A DNA stretch of 20,540 nucleotides, taken from positions 1 to 20,540 of IMG/VR virus record IMGVR_UViG_3300020463_000178; one strand, written 5' to 3'. A program made the translations under genes and the position numbers. Each line of letters opens with the position of its first letter. Position 1 is the first letter of the stretch. Below are positions 1-7,587 of the stretch, piece after piece. The notes below the pieces were generated by a model, which did not search any database, was not told the DNA's origin, and was given only the letters and a program-made list of their open reading frames with translations. This stretch comes from a virus.

Positions 1-1511
1 CTTAGGTTTCCATCAGCAAAATCTTTGGCTACATCTAATGTAGTGTATTTTGGATTATCTGCGTTGCTGTCGTTATGATATTTCACAGAGAAATCTAGCA
101 TCTCTTTAGTGGTTCTAAAGTTAACACCGGATCTAATCTTTTCTATAATATCCAGGTTAGTAAAGTATTGACTATCCGGACTACTATCTAAGTTAAATAT
201 TCGTGTGTTGATAGTTGTTAGCTGATTTACAATGGTATCTTTGTTATCACTATCTGCTTTAAGTAATGACATAACTTTACCAAAAGCAAATTGATTTTCA
301 TCTATTTCTATGTTTCTTAATTTTACAGCCTGGTCATCTCTATCAATAATGAACTTGTCATTATCAATAATAAATCCCCTCATTTTCTCCAGGGCATTTA
401 GCATTTGAGTTTCATCCATAGTAATTAATGCGTTCATTACTTTCTTTGGTAGTGTGTTTAATATCTTCCGGTCAGCCTCAGTACTAGCTGAATATTCCCC
501 ATTCTTCTTATCTTTAAGTTTAATAAGTACAGCCACAGCCTTCTGTGTATTGCTGTATAGATCATCCGGTTTTTTATTTGTAAGTAATGCTGAATTGAGA
601 ACAGTTAAACTTGCGTTAAATATGTTATCATTAAACTCTTTACGCAGACCTTCTATGTTAGATACATCTACCTCGTTCTCTATTGCTAGGTTTAGAAACT
701 CCTTAAATACAAAATCATAATATGATTTAGATCTAAAATGTTTAGCTGCTAATTCTCCTTTAGATTTTATCTCCGGTGGTATTTTAGGATCTTGTAGTAC
801 ATCTCCACCACCTTCATACATAATATTTTTATCTAGATTGTTAAAAAATATTTCCTTAGATGCTGCAAATAAAAGTTTCTTTTTCTTTTTCGCAGCAGCG
901 ATCTCAGTATCCATAAAGGAATTGAGCTGCGTGTATCCAAACAATCCAAGATCTGCGTTAAGTGATTTACCTAATCTTACATCACTATCTGAAATAGCAT
1001 CTGTTAGACCTTCTACGATAGCCTCTACCTGTGGTTTTACTTCTGCATATTTTTTATTATCAAGCTCTGCCTGTTGTAGTAAAGCCAGGATCTTCTTTTT
1101 ACCAAAGACCTTCATAGTGTCTAATGATTGTGCTAGATAATATTCATTAGCTGTAGTGCCAAAGATACTATAACTATCTCCTGGTCCACTTACTTGTTTC
1201 TTTTCTCGTTCTGCTAATGATTGTTGTTCATCTGTCCTATCTTCTTCTTTGATAGCCTTGGCATCATCAATCTGTTTATTCCAATTGTAGATTGTTTCTA
1301 GCTGTTCCATATCCGGAGCTTGTTCTACTCCATATACTTTAGCTCTTTCTTTTGCCACTCCCTGTAGGCTCTCAAAAACAAACTTGTTCATTGAGGCTAG
1401 ATCTGATGCGATCTGCTGTTGATAATTGACTAGACTTTTCTCAGCAGCAAAACTAGGTGTAGGTATTTCTAACCTGGTAAGCCTTCGTCTATATCTTGGG
1501 AGCTCTGCCAT
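1..1511 (-). CDS. Large internal virion protein, N-terminal part (cut by left edge)
   Basis: An open frame starts at ATG 1511-1509 and stays open for 503 codons to base 3, so the C-terminus lies outside the window. The N-terminus (MAELPRYRRRLTRLEIP) and the long, charged, helix-rich body without signal peptide or membrane segment resemble the large internal virion (ejection) proteins of marine podoviruses, positional equivalents of T7 gp15/gp16. It follows the 240-aa core-protein gene by 6 bp and lies downstream of tail tube B, which is the T7 order. A weak AAGG lies 10-13 bases before the start, so expression probably depends partly on coupling. The function comes from position and general character, not from a recognised catalytic motif. 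A tail fibre is less likely because the sequence is not repetitive or beta-rich. Confidence 0.72.
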   Translation of the reverse strand, partial: MAELPRYRRRLTRLEIPTPSFAAEKSLVNYQQQIASDLASMNKFVFESLQGVAKERAKVYGVEQAPDMEQLETIYNWNKQIDDAKAIKEEDRTDEQQSLAEREKKQVSGPGDSYSIFGTTANEYYLAQSLDTMKVFGKKKILALLQQAELDNKKYAEVKPQVEAIVEGLTDAISDSDVRLGKSLNADLGLFGYTQLNSFMDTEIAAAKKKKKLLFAASKEIFFNNLDKNIMYEGGGDVLQDPKIPPEIKSKGELAAKHFRSKSYYDFVFKEFLNLAIENEVDVSNIEGLRKEFNDNIFNASLTVLNSALLTNKKPDDLYSNTQKAVAVLIKLKDKKNGEYSASTEADRKILNTLPKKVMNALITMDETQMLNALEKMRGFIIDNDKFIIDRDDQAVKLRNIEIDENQFAFGKVMSLLKADSDNKDTIVNQLTTINTRIFNLDSSPDSQYFTNLDIIEKIRSGVNFRTTKEMLDFSVKYHNDSNADNPKYTTLDVAKDFADGNL

Positions 1512-1517
1512 AAAGTC

Positions 1518-2240
1518 TTATACCTTTTTAAATTCTATGTTGAGTTTGTCATAAAACACTTTCATTAGATCTTCAGACTTATCTACTGCATCCGGAAATC
1601 TTCTATCTACCTCTTGAGCTATAACTCCCTGGTAACGATCCGGATCTCCTTTGTAATTAAACTCATAGATGTTTAATCCTGTTTCCGGATCTATTTTTAT
1701 AAACTCTATATTTTCTTTAGCTGCGATATCACTTGTTTTGCTCATTGTAGGAAATGCATTAGGAAATGCCTTTGGTCCATATGTCATACCGGCACCAGCT
1801 ACCTTAGTAAGAACACCGGCAGCAGCTTTCTTGTTAGCTGCCTTTTCTGTATTCTCTGCTGCTACATTATAACTAGCCTGTTCGTACTTACCCATTTGTA
1901 ATGCGATAGTTGAGTTATCCCTGGCTATAGTAAAATCATTAACACCTTCTCTAAGGTTATATCCCATAAGAATATCTCCGGTATCTCCGGTAGATAATGG
2001 ATCAAAGTTTCCGGCCCCACCTTTTGCATTGATCACAGCCATATTCATATTAATTTGTTTAAGGACCTGGATACCTTCTTCTTTAAAATTCAATGCATCC
2101 TTTCTGCCTTTTACAACAGCAGCCTGTCCTTGAGCTCTGTATAGATCTGCCTCTACCTTTCCGGCATCCTTAGTTGCCTGGTATTCTAAAAATGTTCCAC
2201 CAATTGCTGCACCAATTAATGCTATCTCTACTCCACTCAT
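1518..2240 (-). CDS. Internal core protein (T7 gp14-like) with C-terminal S74 chaperone domain
   Basis: 240 aa. Residues 1-25 form an Ala/Gly-rich hydrophobic segment (IALIGAAIGG) and residues 26-165 are helical and Ala/Lys-rich, as in small ejected core proteins of T7-like phages. Residues about 168-220 look like a Peptidase_S74 intramolecular chaperone: SD at 170-171, KENI at 175-178, a YEFNY strand and GVIAQEV at 205-211. In endosialidase chaperones a Ser-Lys pair five residues apart cuts between Ser and Asp; Ser170 and Lys175 have that spacing. Cleavage would leave a 170-aa product, near the size of T7 gp14 (196 aa). A strong GGAGG precedes the ATG. It lies 8 bp after tail tube B. It could instead be a fibre-type protein, since S74 domains usually sit on fibres and spikes, but position and N-terminus favour a core protein. 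Confidence 0.75.
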   Translation of the reverse strand: MSGVEIALIGAAIGGTFLEYQATKDAGKVEADLYRAQGQAAVVKGRKDALNFKEEGIQVLKQINMNMAVINAKGGAGNFDPLSTGDTGDILMGYNLREGVNDFTIARDNSTIALQMGKYEQASYNVAAENTEKAANKKAAAGVLTKVAGAGMTYGPKAFPNAFPTMSKTSDIAAKENIEFIKIDPETGLNIYEFNYKGDPDRYQGVIAQEVDRRFPDAVDKSEDLMKVFYDKLNIEFKKV

Positions 2241-2248
2241 ATTACCTC

Positions 2249-4312
2249 CTATTGACCCACAGACACTTTGTAATCCAAACTAAGTACAGTTAGGAATACA
2301 GGTTGGTCCTGGCTAATTGTTATCTTTGCCTCTCGTTCAAAACCAAGAAAGCCTGGTGTTTTCTTTACTCCGGTAAAAGCAGTAACTCCTCCTATTCCGG
2401 ATACCGGTAGTGTCTTTAGAGGGATCTGCCTACCATTAATAGTAATGTTCTGCGTTTTATATAAAACAGGAGATACCTCTAAAATTCTTTTCTTTTGTCC
2501 TTGGATCGTTCCGGAAGGCAACCTGGTTTCTACAGGATTGGTTGTAACATTTATGCTGAATGGTAGACCGGCCTCAATATAACCTGTTGGTACATCTCCT
2601 ACTGTAATGTTGCCACCGGATACTGATACCTGGGGATCTATAATATCATCTCTAATTACATCTACTGTTTTGCCATTTATATGTGAGTATCCGGAATATG
2701 TCGTACCGGAAAACCCCGATATAATTTGGGCCCCACTATCTGTTGTAAAGTCGTCATCAAATACCTCTACAAAATATTTGGTAGCTCCACCTATTGTTCT
2801 TTTAACAACAACAAATATATCATCTAGATCTACTGAAACATCAGTAAATATACCATCAGTAACAAGTAATGATGGTGCTACAATGTTTTGTCCTTTGTTT
2901 AACATATAGGCAGCTATACCACCTACAGAGTTCGTAGAGGCAGCTCTATAACCGGAGCTGTCTGTTCCATTAAGGACCATAAGTAAATCGCCCTCAGTAG
3001 TATCTGTGGCCCTTCTAAGAGCTAATCTCTGTGGATCTACAATTAGATGCGATGCCAGGAGGGATATGTTGTTTGCCACATAAGATAATTCAACATCAGA
3101 GAACAGCAGCTCTCTAATACTTTTACCTTGTCGCTGAATAAATAATGTTCCACCTTCAGCAGCCTGGGGCCTAATATTTTCTTTAGCTCCTCTTTTGGTT
3201 GCTGATTTAATAACAATGTTACTAGGTGTAATAGGATCTAGATCTCCTTGGGGAACAAAGAACTCTGAGCCTGTGGTAAACACCTGGAGATCTCTACCGG
3301 ATCTGAGAGCTGTGATAGAGTTAACTTGGTCAGTAGCCAAGGTAACCTTTAATGCATCATCGTCTAATCCTTCTGATGCTTTGAAATTAAAAAAATCATT
3401 TACCTTAGATCCAAAGAGAGTTGATGGAAGGGATGCAGCTCCACCAAAATATAATCTACCTTCGTGAAACGTAGCTGTCTTAGGCCAACCTCTACTATCA
3501 CTCCAGGTATCTTCGTATCCTCTTTCAATAATATATGTATTACTTGCTACAGCACTTGTATCAAAAAATGGAACCTCAGTTATTCCTTTTACTTCTGTGC
3601 CGGATATAAACTGAGTTATTCTTAATCTACCAAATCCATCATCAACCTCAATAAACTGATCTATATCTGCACTTGTAAAGATACTAGATCCGGCTGTGAT
3701 TGTTACTGTACCATCTACTTTATCCGGTGTAATTGTTGTAGCCGGTCTAGTTGTTACAATAGTAAATGCGTGTTTTGGTATTGTTAAAGATCCGGCAAGA
3801 GATGTAGCTGACCAATCTTGATCTGTTGCACCACGCACCAAACTAAATGGCCTAAAATTTTCGTGTGTACAAATAACTGTATCTGCACTTTGTGTATAAT
3901 ATAATTTGTTAATATTAAAATCTGTTACGTTGTATAAAGTACCTACACCATAATCTAGATAATCATCTCCGGTTCCATTTATATTTGTTAGTAGTTGTTG
4001 GTTTTTATAAAACCTAAATCTAATCTTAGCATTAGGCATATTTGTTATAGTAGCTGATGCAACTACCATAAAGTTAGATGATGTACTAAATTCAAATGGG
4101 ATCAGCATATGTCCATTTTGTGGATTGTCTGATGTAATATCCTGGATAAACTTTAGTCCTGGTCTACGACTAAAACCACCTTGAGGTTCAAAGATAACAT
4201 TAGTAGCCTCTGATACACTTGAGTAGTATTGCTGTAGATCTATCCTTCCTCTTAATAAAGGATCTATTTCTCCAACAGTAAATGATGCCTGGTATTGCTG
4301 TACTCTACTCAT
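2249..4312 (-). CDS. Tail tubular protein B / tail nozzle (T7 gp12-like)
   Basis: 687 aa, close to podoviral nozzle proteins (T7 gp12 is 794 aa). The N-terminus has the family pattern: FTVGEIDPLLRGR (about residues 11-23), a YY and N-V-I-F segment, then GGFSRRPGLKFI (about 45-56). The rest is beta-rich with many short Gly/Thr/Asp turns and no signal peptide. Six copies of this protein normally form the distal part of the short tail, below the adaptor ring. Its ATG overlaps the stop of the upstream tail tube A gene in an ATGA junction (4309-4312), so the two should be made together. The next gene follows after 8 bp. Identification rests on the N-terminal motif, length and position. Confidence 0.9.
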   Translation of the reverse strand: MSRVQQYQASFTVGEIDPLLRGRIDLQQYYSSVSEATNVIFEPQGGFSRRPGLKFIQDITSDNPQNGHMLIPFEFSTSSNFMVVASATITNMPNAKIRFRFYKNQQLLTNINGTGDDYLDYGVGTLYNVTDFNINKLYYTQSADTVICTHENFRPFSLVRGATDQDWSATSLAGSLTIPKHAFTIVTTRPATTITPDKVDGTVTITAGSSIFTSADIDQFIEVDDGFGRLRITQFISGTEVKGITEVPFFDTSAVASNTYIIERGYEDTWSDSRGWPKTATFHEGRLYFGGAASLPSTLFGSKVNDFFNFKASEGLDDDALKVTLATDQVNSITALRSGRDLQVFTTGSEFFVPQGDLDPITPSNIVIKSATKRGAKENIRPQAAEGGTLFIQRQGKSIRELLFSDVELSYVANNISLLASHLIVDPQRLALRRATDTTEGDLLMVLNGTDSSGYRAASTNSVGGIAAYMLNKGQNIVAPSLLVTDGIFTDVSVDLDDIFVVVKRTIGGATKYFVEVFDDDFTTDSGAQIISGFSGTTYSGYSHINGKTVDVIRDDIIDPQVSVSGGNITVGDVPTGYIEAGLPFSINVTTNPVETRLPSGTIQGQKKRILEVSPVLYKTQNITINGRQIPLKTLPVSGIGGVTAFTGVKKTPGFLGFEREAKITISQDQPVFLTVLSLDYKVSVGQ

Positions 4313-4938
4313 CTCACATCAGTAAGCAGATAATCCCCAATAACACCAGGTGTCTGCCCCCCACTATCAATTGCACAAGCCTGTCTAAAAAATCCACCAC
4401 GCAGATTTTCTGTTGCTGTTCCTAACGCAACTGTTCTCCAATACTCAGCTTTAGTTGTTTGATCTGTAATTGCCTCTGCCATATGCCAGGCTAATTGATA
4501 TGCTAATAAGGTAACAAAGTAAGTAGGCATAGATCCTTCACTTACTATCTTTTGATAATCTATATGTATTTCTGTAGATCCTGTCATTAAGACAGCTCCA
4601 CCTTGAGAGCTCTGATTTATTTCCCAATTTTGTAGTAGAGCTCCTCCTGGAGTAGCTGTAGATCTAACAGCCTCCGGTACACCGGTTACCATATCGTTAG
4701 GTAACAAGTATTGATAGGTCCACTCAGAATTTGGTGTAACTGTATCTCTAGCTAATTGTTGTTTAGCTATGGTAAAACTCCAACGATACATACCTAATGT
4801 AGATAGCTTTACCTCTTTGTAGAGCTGTTTAGATATTGATGCCTGTGGAGTACCATCAGCAAAAGAGGTTATTGTTTCTGCACCCAGGAACAAAAGAGCT
4901 TTGTTAGTTATGCTTACATCTGTATCTCCGGCTGCCAT
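4309..4938 (-). CDS. Tail tubular protein A / adaptor (T7 gp11-like)
   Basis: 209 aa, typical for podoviral gatekeeper/adaptor proteins (T7 gp11 is 196 aa). The first 70 residues show the family pattern: ITNKALLFLGAETITSF, then a helix with LYKEVK and MYRWSFTIAKQQLAR. The middle has the usual YQYLLPNDMV segment, and a helical C-terminal part (YFVTLLAYQLAWHMAEAIT) probably packs against the portal. Twelve copies normally sit between the portal ring and the nozzle. The start is ATG with AAAGGA about 6 bases upstream. It lies 74 bp after the preceding small capsid gene, a gap that holds a strong hairpin, and overlaps tail tube B by 4 bp. Confidence 0.9.
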   Translation of the reverse strand: MAAGDTDVSITNKALLFLGAETITSFADGTPQASISKQLYKEVKLSTLGMYRWSFTIAKQQLARDTVTPNSEWTYQYLLPNDMVTGVPEAVRSTATPGGALLQNWEINQSSQGGAVLMTGSTEIHIDYQKIVSEGSMPTYFVTLLAYQLAWHMAEAITDQTTKAEYWRTVALGTATENLRGGFFRQACAIDSGGQTPGVIGDYLLTDVR

Positions 4939-4962
4939 ACAATTCCTTTCTTTTAAATCTTA

Positions 4963-4995
4963 GATGGCGAGGAGAGAAACAAAACCCTCGCCATC
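4963..4995 (-). terminator. 10-bp perfect stem-loop between capsid and tail genes
   Basis: Arms GATGGCGAGG (4963-4972) and CCTCGCCATC (4986-4995) are perfect complements with seven G-C pairs and a 13-base A-rich loop. It lies just after the stop of the 93-aa gene and just before the Shine-Dalgarno of tail tube A. Neither strand has a clear U-run right after the stem, so it is not a textbook intrinsic terminator. It could attenuate transcription into the tail genes, act as a processing site, or stabilise the abundant capsid mRNA at its 3' end. Confidence 0.5.
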
Positions 4996-5012
4996 CAAGT
5001 TGTTATCATAGC

Positions 5013-5294
5013 TTAGTCAGTATCTGTCTGAGCTATTGTTGTTCCATCACTAAGGTCAACTACGTTACTAGCATTACTCACAACTGTGTGAATTGATGCA
5101 GTAAGTGTTCCACCTGTAGATGCGTTTACGAATATGATATCGCCCACAGAAACATCCTGTGCAACATCATTCATATAGCCGGAGGCTCGTACTGTTGCCT
5201 GGCTATCTGTCGTAGTATAGGAGAACATCTGAGGAGCTGTGCCCTTCTTTGATTGTCCACCTATTGGATTCCATTGTTTACGATCAAAAGCCAT
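5013..5294 (-). CDS. Small capsid-associated protein (possible decoration protein)
   Basis: 93 aa. A 25-residue basic, polar N-terminus (MAFDRKQWNPIGGQS) leads to a compact beta-rich domain (about residues 35-90) with GDIIFV, alternating Val/Ser/Thr and a Gly-Gly turn; the end is acidic. It starts two bases after the major capsid protein stop and has a GGAGG Shine-Dalgarno, so it should be made at a high level with the capsid protein. Small beta proteins in this position often decorate or cement the head. No specific family is recognised, so the role is inferred from position and size. The only GANTC site found in the window (GATTC at 5267-5271) lies in its WNP codons. Confidence 0.6.
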   Translation of the reverse strand: MAFDRKQWNPIGGQSKKGTAPQMFSYTTTDSQATVRASGYMNDVAQDVSVGDIIFVNASTGGTLTASIHTVVSNASNVVDLSDGTTIAQTDTD

Positions 5295-5296
5295 AA

Positions 5297-6157
5297 TTAA
5301 GCCTCCCTACAAATTACATCTACAAGACCATCAGTATCAATAACTACTGATCCCATAGAAAGTTTACTCGTTACGAGGAACGATGTCTTTTCTGCAATGT
5401 AATTTACCTCCGTTGAAGGAGCTATTCCTACTGCCACACCAAGAGCTGATTGGTGGAAAGCAAAGCAAGTACGATCACTAGATCCACTTAGAGCCAAGCC
5501 TCCTTCATCCCTATCGCCCAGGATATGAAAGGTAAATCCCATCATAGTATTTACTGTTCCTTGTACTAAAGCCTGGATAGTCTGAAAATCAGAACTAATT
5601 GCTCTCTCATCTGAGAGTAGTCCGGCCAAAGTATTTGCGTGAATAATCATATGACGATTTTGCGATGGCACGTTTTTCTTGTCCAACTGCTTTTTCGCCT
5701 CAATGATTTTTCCTACGTTCAAGTTTGATGCTGCTGCTGTTCCGGATGTAACAACTGTATTAGCTACACTTGATCCGGCAGTAGCTGTAGACAATGCATC
5801 TAACATAATCTGATCTTGTCTACGGCCTATTGCGTTACCAACAACTGCTGCTAACTCTCGCCTCTCATCAAAGTTGATTTTTTGTTGCAAAAAGATATCT
5901 GAATATTCTGCTGCCACATAATCTGTGAGGCTACAGGATACAGAACTAAATGCAGTATTTAGTGGAACTACATCAGTAGCCGGTGTTCTCACACTAGCTT
6001 GTCCTTTTCCCACCTTGGGAAAGTTTACTGTAGATCCAACTACACCGGTTCTTGTTCTCGCTGCTCCTTGCAAAACTGCACTAGACTGATATGCCTGGTG
6101 TACTTCTGCATCAAACAGTTGAACAAATGCCGGAGATAGATTTGCTTGAGTGGTCAT
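5297..6157 (-). CDS. Major capsid protein (HK97-fold type)
   Basis: 286 aa, shorter than T7 gp10A (345 aa) but normal for small marine podoviruses. The protein has the order expected of an HK97-fold capsid: an N-terminal helix (PAFVQLFDAEVHQAYQ), the VNFPKVGKGQA strand near residue 45, a long central helix (LAAVVGNAIGRRQDQIMLDALS, the E-loop/spine region), an A-domain segment with MIIHANTLAGLL, and a C-terminal beta part with VITS/VVIDTDG. It has no cysteine-rich or membrane segments. The ATG is preceded by AGGAGG at an ideal distance, among the strongest ribosome sites in the window. It lies after a 319-bp gap following the scaffold gene and is followed after two bases by the small capsid-associated gene. 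Confidence 0.88.
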   Translation of the reverse strand: MTTQANLSPAFVQLFDAEVHQAYQSSAVLQGAARTRTGVVGSTVNFPKVGKGQASVRTPATDVVPLNTAFSSVSCSLTDYVAAEYSDIFLQQKINFDERRELAAVVGNAIGRRQDQIMLDALSTATAGSSVANTVVTSGTAAASNLNVGKIIEAKKQLDKKNVPSQNRHMIIHANTLAGLLSDERAISSDFQTIQALVQGTVNTMMGFTFHILGDRDEGGLALSGSSDRTCFAFHQSALGVAVGIAPSTEVNYIAEKTSFLVTSKLSMGSVVIDTDGLVDVICREA

Positions 6158-6476
6158 ACTAACCTCCTATTACTCAATTGTTTTATAAGCGAGGTTAGTT
6201 GTCCTGGTATCCAGGGCTGCCTCTACATAATCCTATATGCATTGACAGATTTGATCTGTAACAGAATGGCAGTTTATAAGCCTGTTATCATTCAATGTAA
6301 TAAATATCATACAATCTGTGCCTTGTATACTAAAAAAATACAATATGTGGTATTGTAACATTTTGTAACAATATGAGATTGGTGGGCCATTTTACATCCG
6401 GCCCTAGATGGATACTAAACAGGTAATGCTACAGGTCCTTTGTAAAGGCTCTCTGTGTGTGAATTATGCCTAGCGA
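6158..6476. promoter_or_regulatory. 319-bp gap between scaffold and capsid genes
   Basis: I see no credible gene here. Besides the AGGAGG of the capsid gene, the gap holds a 6-3-6 palindrome (ACAGAT, ttg, ATCTGT) at 6245-6259, an A+T-rich inverted repeat with an adjoining T-run (listed separately), a further ACAATA half-site at 6368-6373, a short GGGCC/GGCCC stem at 6384-6404 and a tight CCTTT/AAAGG stem near 6436-6447. T7-like phages place a strong late promoter before the capsid gene, so a capsid promoter is expected here. I could not find a convincing sigma-70 -35/-10 pair on the minus strand. Confidence 0.45.
6332..6357 (-). terminator. A+T-rich inverted repeat followed by a T-run
   Basis: On the minus strand the sequence reads TACAATA, a 5-base loop, TATTGTA, then seven T residues: 7-bp arms at 6339-6345 and 6351-6357, T-run at 6338-6332. 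The geometry fits an intrinsic terminator downstream of the scaffold gene. The stem has only one G-C pair, so it would be weak. A further ACAATA at 6368-6373 makes an operator an alternative. Confidence 0.35.
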
Positions 6477-7298
6477 TCAAGACTTGTTATATCTTTTAAC
6501 ATACTCCTGTTCAACCCCCCTGGTATAGTTTGCATCTACACCATAACGAGGATCTGCCATAGATCTAGACATTTTCTCTTTAAATTCTGTTTCACTTTCC
6601 ATACCTTCCGGAGCTGCTGCTGTTGGTATTGGGGCCATATCTCCTTGCATTGTTCTTAACTTAACAAGGATCCTCTGAGCCTCCGGAGTACCTCCCATAA
6701 TATCTAGCTCTTCTCTTTCACTATCTGAAAGTATACCTTTACGAACTAGACCATCTGCCCATTGAATATTAGATCTAATAATATTATCAGCATCCGGTCC
6801 AAGATCTGCTTTCATATCAGCTACTACTTCATCCTGGTTTTCTACATTAGATTGAGTAATGTCCATAACCTTAGATGCTAGATCATCAAATGCACCCTGG
6901 GAGATCTGATGATCCTTTGCCCAGGATAAAAATGTCTGAGCAATAGGCTCTTCTAGATTTACCCCTTTTTCTTCAAGGATGAGTGTTTCGTACTCGCCAT
7001 CTTCCGGTGCTTTGTGTTTACCTTGGGAGATGAGTTTCCTCTGATGATTATAGCTCTCAGCGAATTTTTCCAGGTCCGGACCATCTTTATCCCAAAAGTT
7101 TTGAGGGAACCAATCCGGTCTATCAAACTCTTCATCATCCTCTGTATTGCTATCTTCATCTTCTGCAAGATGTGGGATGCTTTTCTCTTCATTTTCCTCA
7201 ACATTACTTACTCCTTTGTTATCTGTCAGAGGAGATGTAATACTAGGATCTTCAGTTACTGTTTCCTCTACAGTAGCATTATTATTTACTTGGTTCAT
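6477..7298 (-). CDS. Head scaffolding protein (T7 gp9-like)
   Basis: 273 aa. Residues 1-60 are very acidic and disordered, then comes the scaffold signature DRPDWFPQNFWDKDGPDLEKFAES (about residues 59-82), found between portal and capsid genes in many podoviruses. The remainder is helical and charged, and the C-terminus is basic (YVKRYNKS), as expected for the part that touches the capsid shell. It would direct procapsid assembly inside the head and leave before packaging is complete. ATG with AAGGAG upstream; the first 17 bases overlap the end of the Bbp19-like gene. A 319-bp gap separates it from the capsid gene, which probably allows separate dosage. Confidence 0.85.
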   Translation of the reverse strand: MNQVNNNATVEETVTEDPSITSPLTDNKGVSNVEENEEKSIPHLAEDEDSNTEDDEEFDRPDWFPQNFWDKDGPDLEKFAESYNHQRKLISQGKHKAPEDGEYETLILEEKGVNLEEPIAQTFLSWAKDHQISQGAFDDLASKVMDITQSNVENQDEVVADMKADLGPDADNIIRSNIQWADGLVRKGILSDSEREELDIMGGTPEAQRILVKLRTMQGDMAPIPTAAAPEGMESETEFKEKMSRSMADPRYGVDANYTRGVEQEYVKRYNKS

Positions 7299-7587
7299 TT
7301 GCTCTCCTTATACGTTGCTCTATTTCACGAACTATTGAGTTTTGGCCTTCTCTAGAATAACCTATGGATGCCTCTGCACCTGGTATCCAGGATGGTTGTT
7401 CTATAGTAACCTTTCTCAAATACTCTAATACCTTTTTACCATCTTTTGTATCAAATGTCTTTTTAAAAGAAATATCTAATCCTAGCTCTTGATCTCTGTT
7501 AGATACTCTTAATGTTTCTACATTTGAATTAACTCCATCCCATCCAGGAGAGTTAATATCTCTAATCTTATCTGCCTGGTTCCTCAT
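7282..7587 (-). CDS. Bbp19-like head protein
   Basis: 101 aa. The region from about residue 43 (FDTKDGKKVLEYLRK) to 92 (SREGQNSIVREIEQRI) follows the Bbp19-type pattern: a short segment ending in G.KVL..L, a variable middle, then an EGQ.S.V..I helix. Proteins of this family are found between portal and scaffold genes in podoviruses; their exact role is not known to me. The gene is coupled on both sides, with an ATGA overlap with the portal gene and a 17-bp overlap with the scaffold gene. The family assignment is from memory of the pattern, so moderate confidence for the name and high confidence that the gene is real. Confidence 0.7.
   Translation of the reverse strand: MRNQADKIRDINSPGWDGVNSNVETLRVSNRDQELGLDISFKKTFDTKDGKKVLEYLRKVTIEQPSWIPGAEASIGYSREGQNSIVREIEQRIRRANEPSK

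Noticed and set aside
454-1140. Plus-strand open frames at 454-720 and 838-1140
   Set aside because: They lie opposite the large internal virion gene, have no ribosome sites and read as hydrophobic, Ser/Leu-rich antisense sequence.
6240-6262. TTGACA at about 6242 as a plus-strand promoter
   Set aside because: No -10 at a usable distance and no plus-strand gene follows.
6158-6476. tRNA or CRISPR array in the gap
   Set aside because: No cloverleaf, CCA end or regularly spaced repeats could be drawn.
7014-7355. 113-aa plus-strand frame with hydrophobic stretches
   Set aside because: Antisense shadow of the acidic scaffold N-terminus, whose Glu/Asp codons read as Phe/Ile/Leu/Ser on the other strand.
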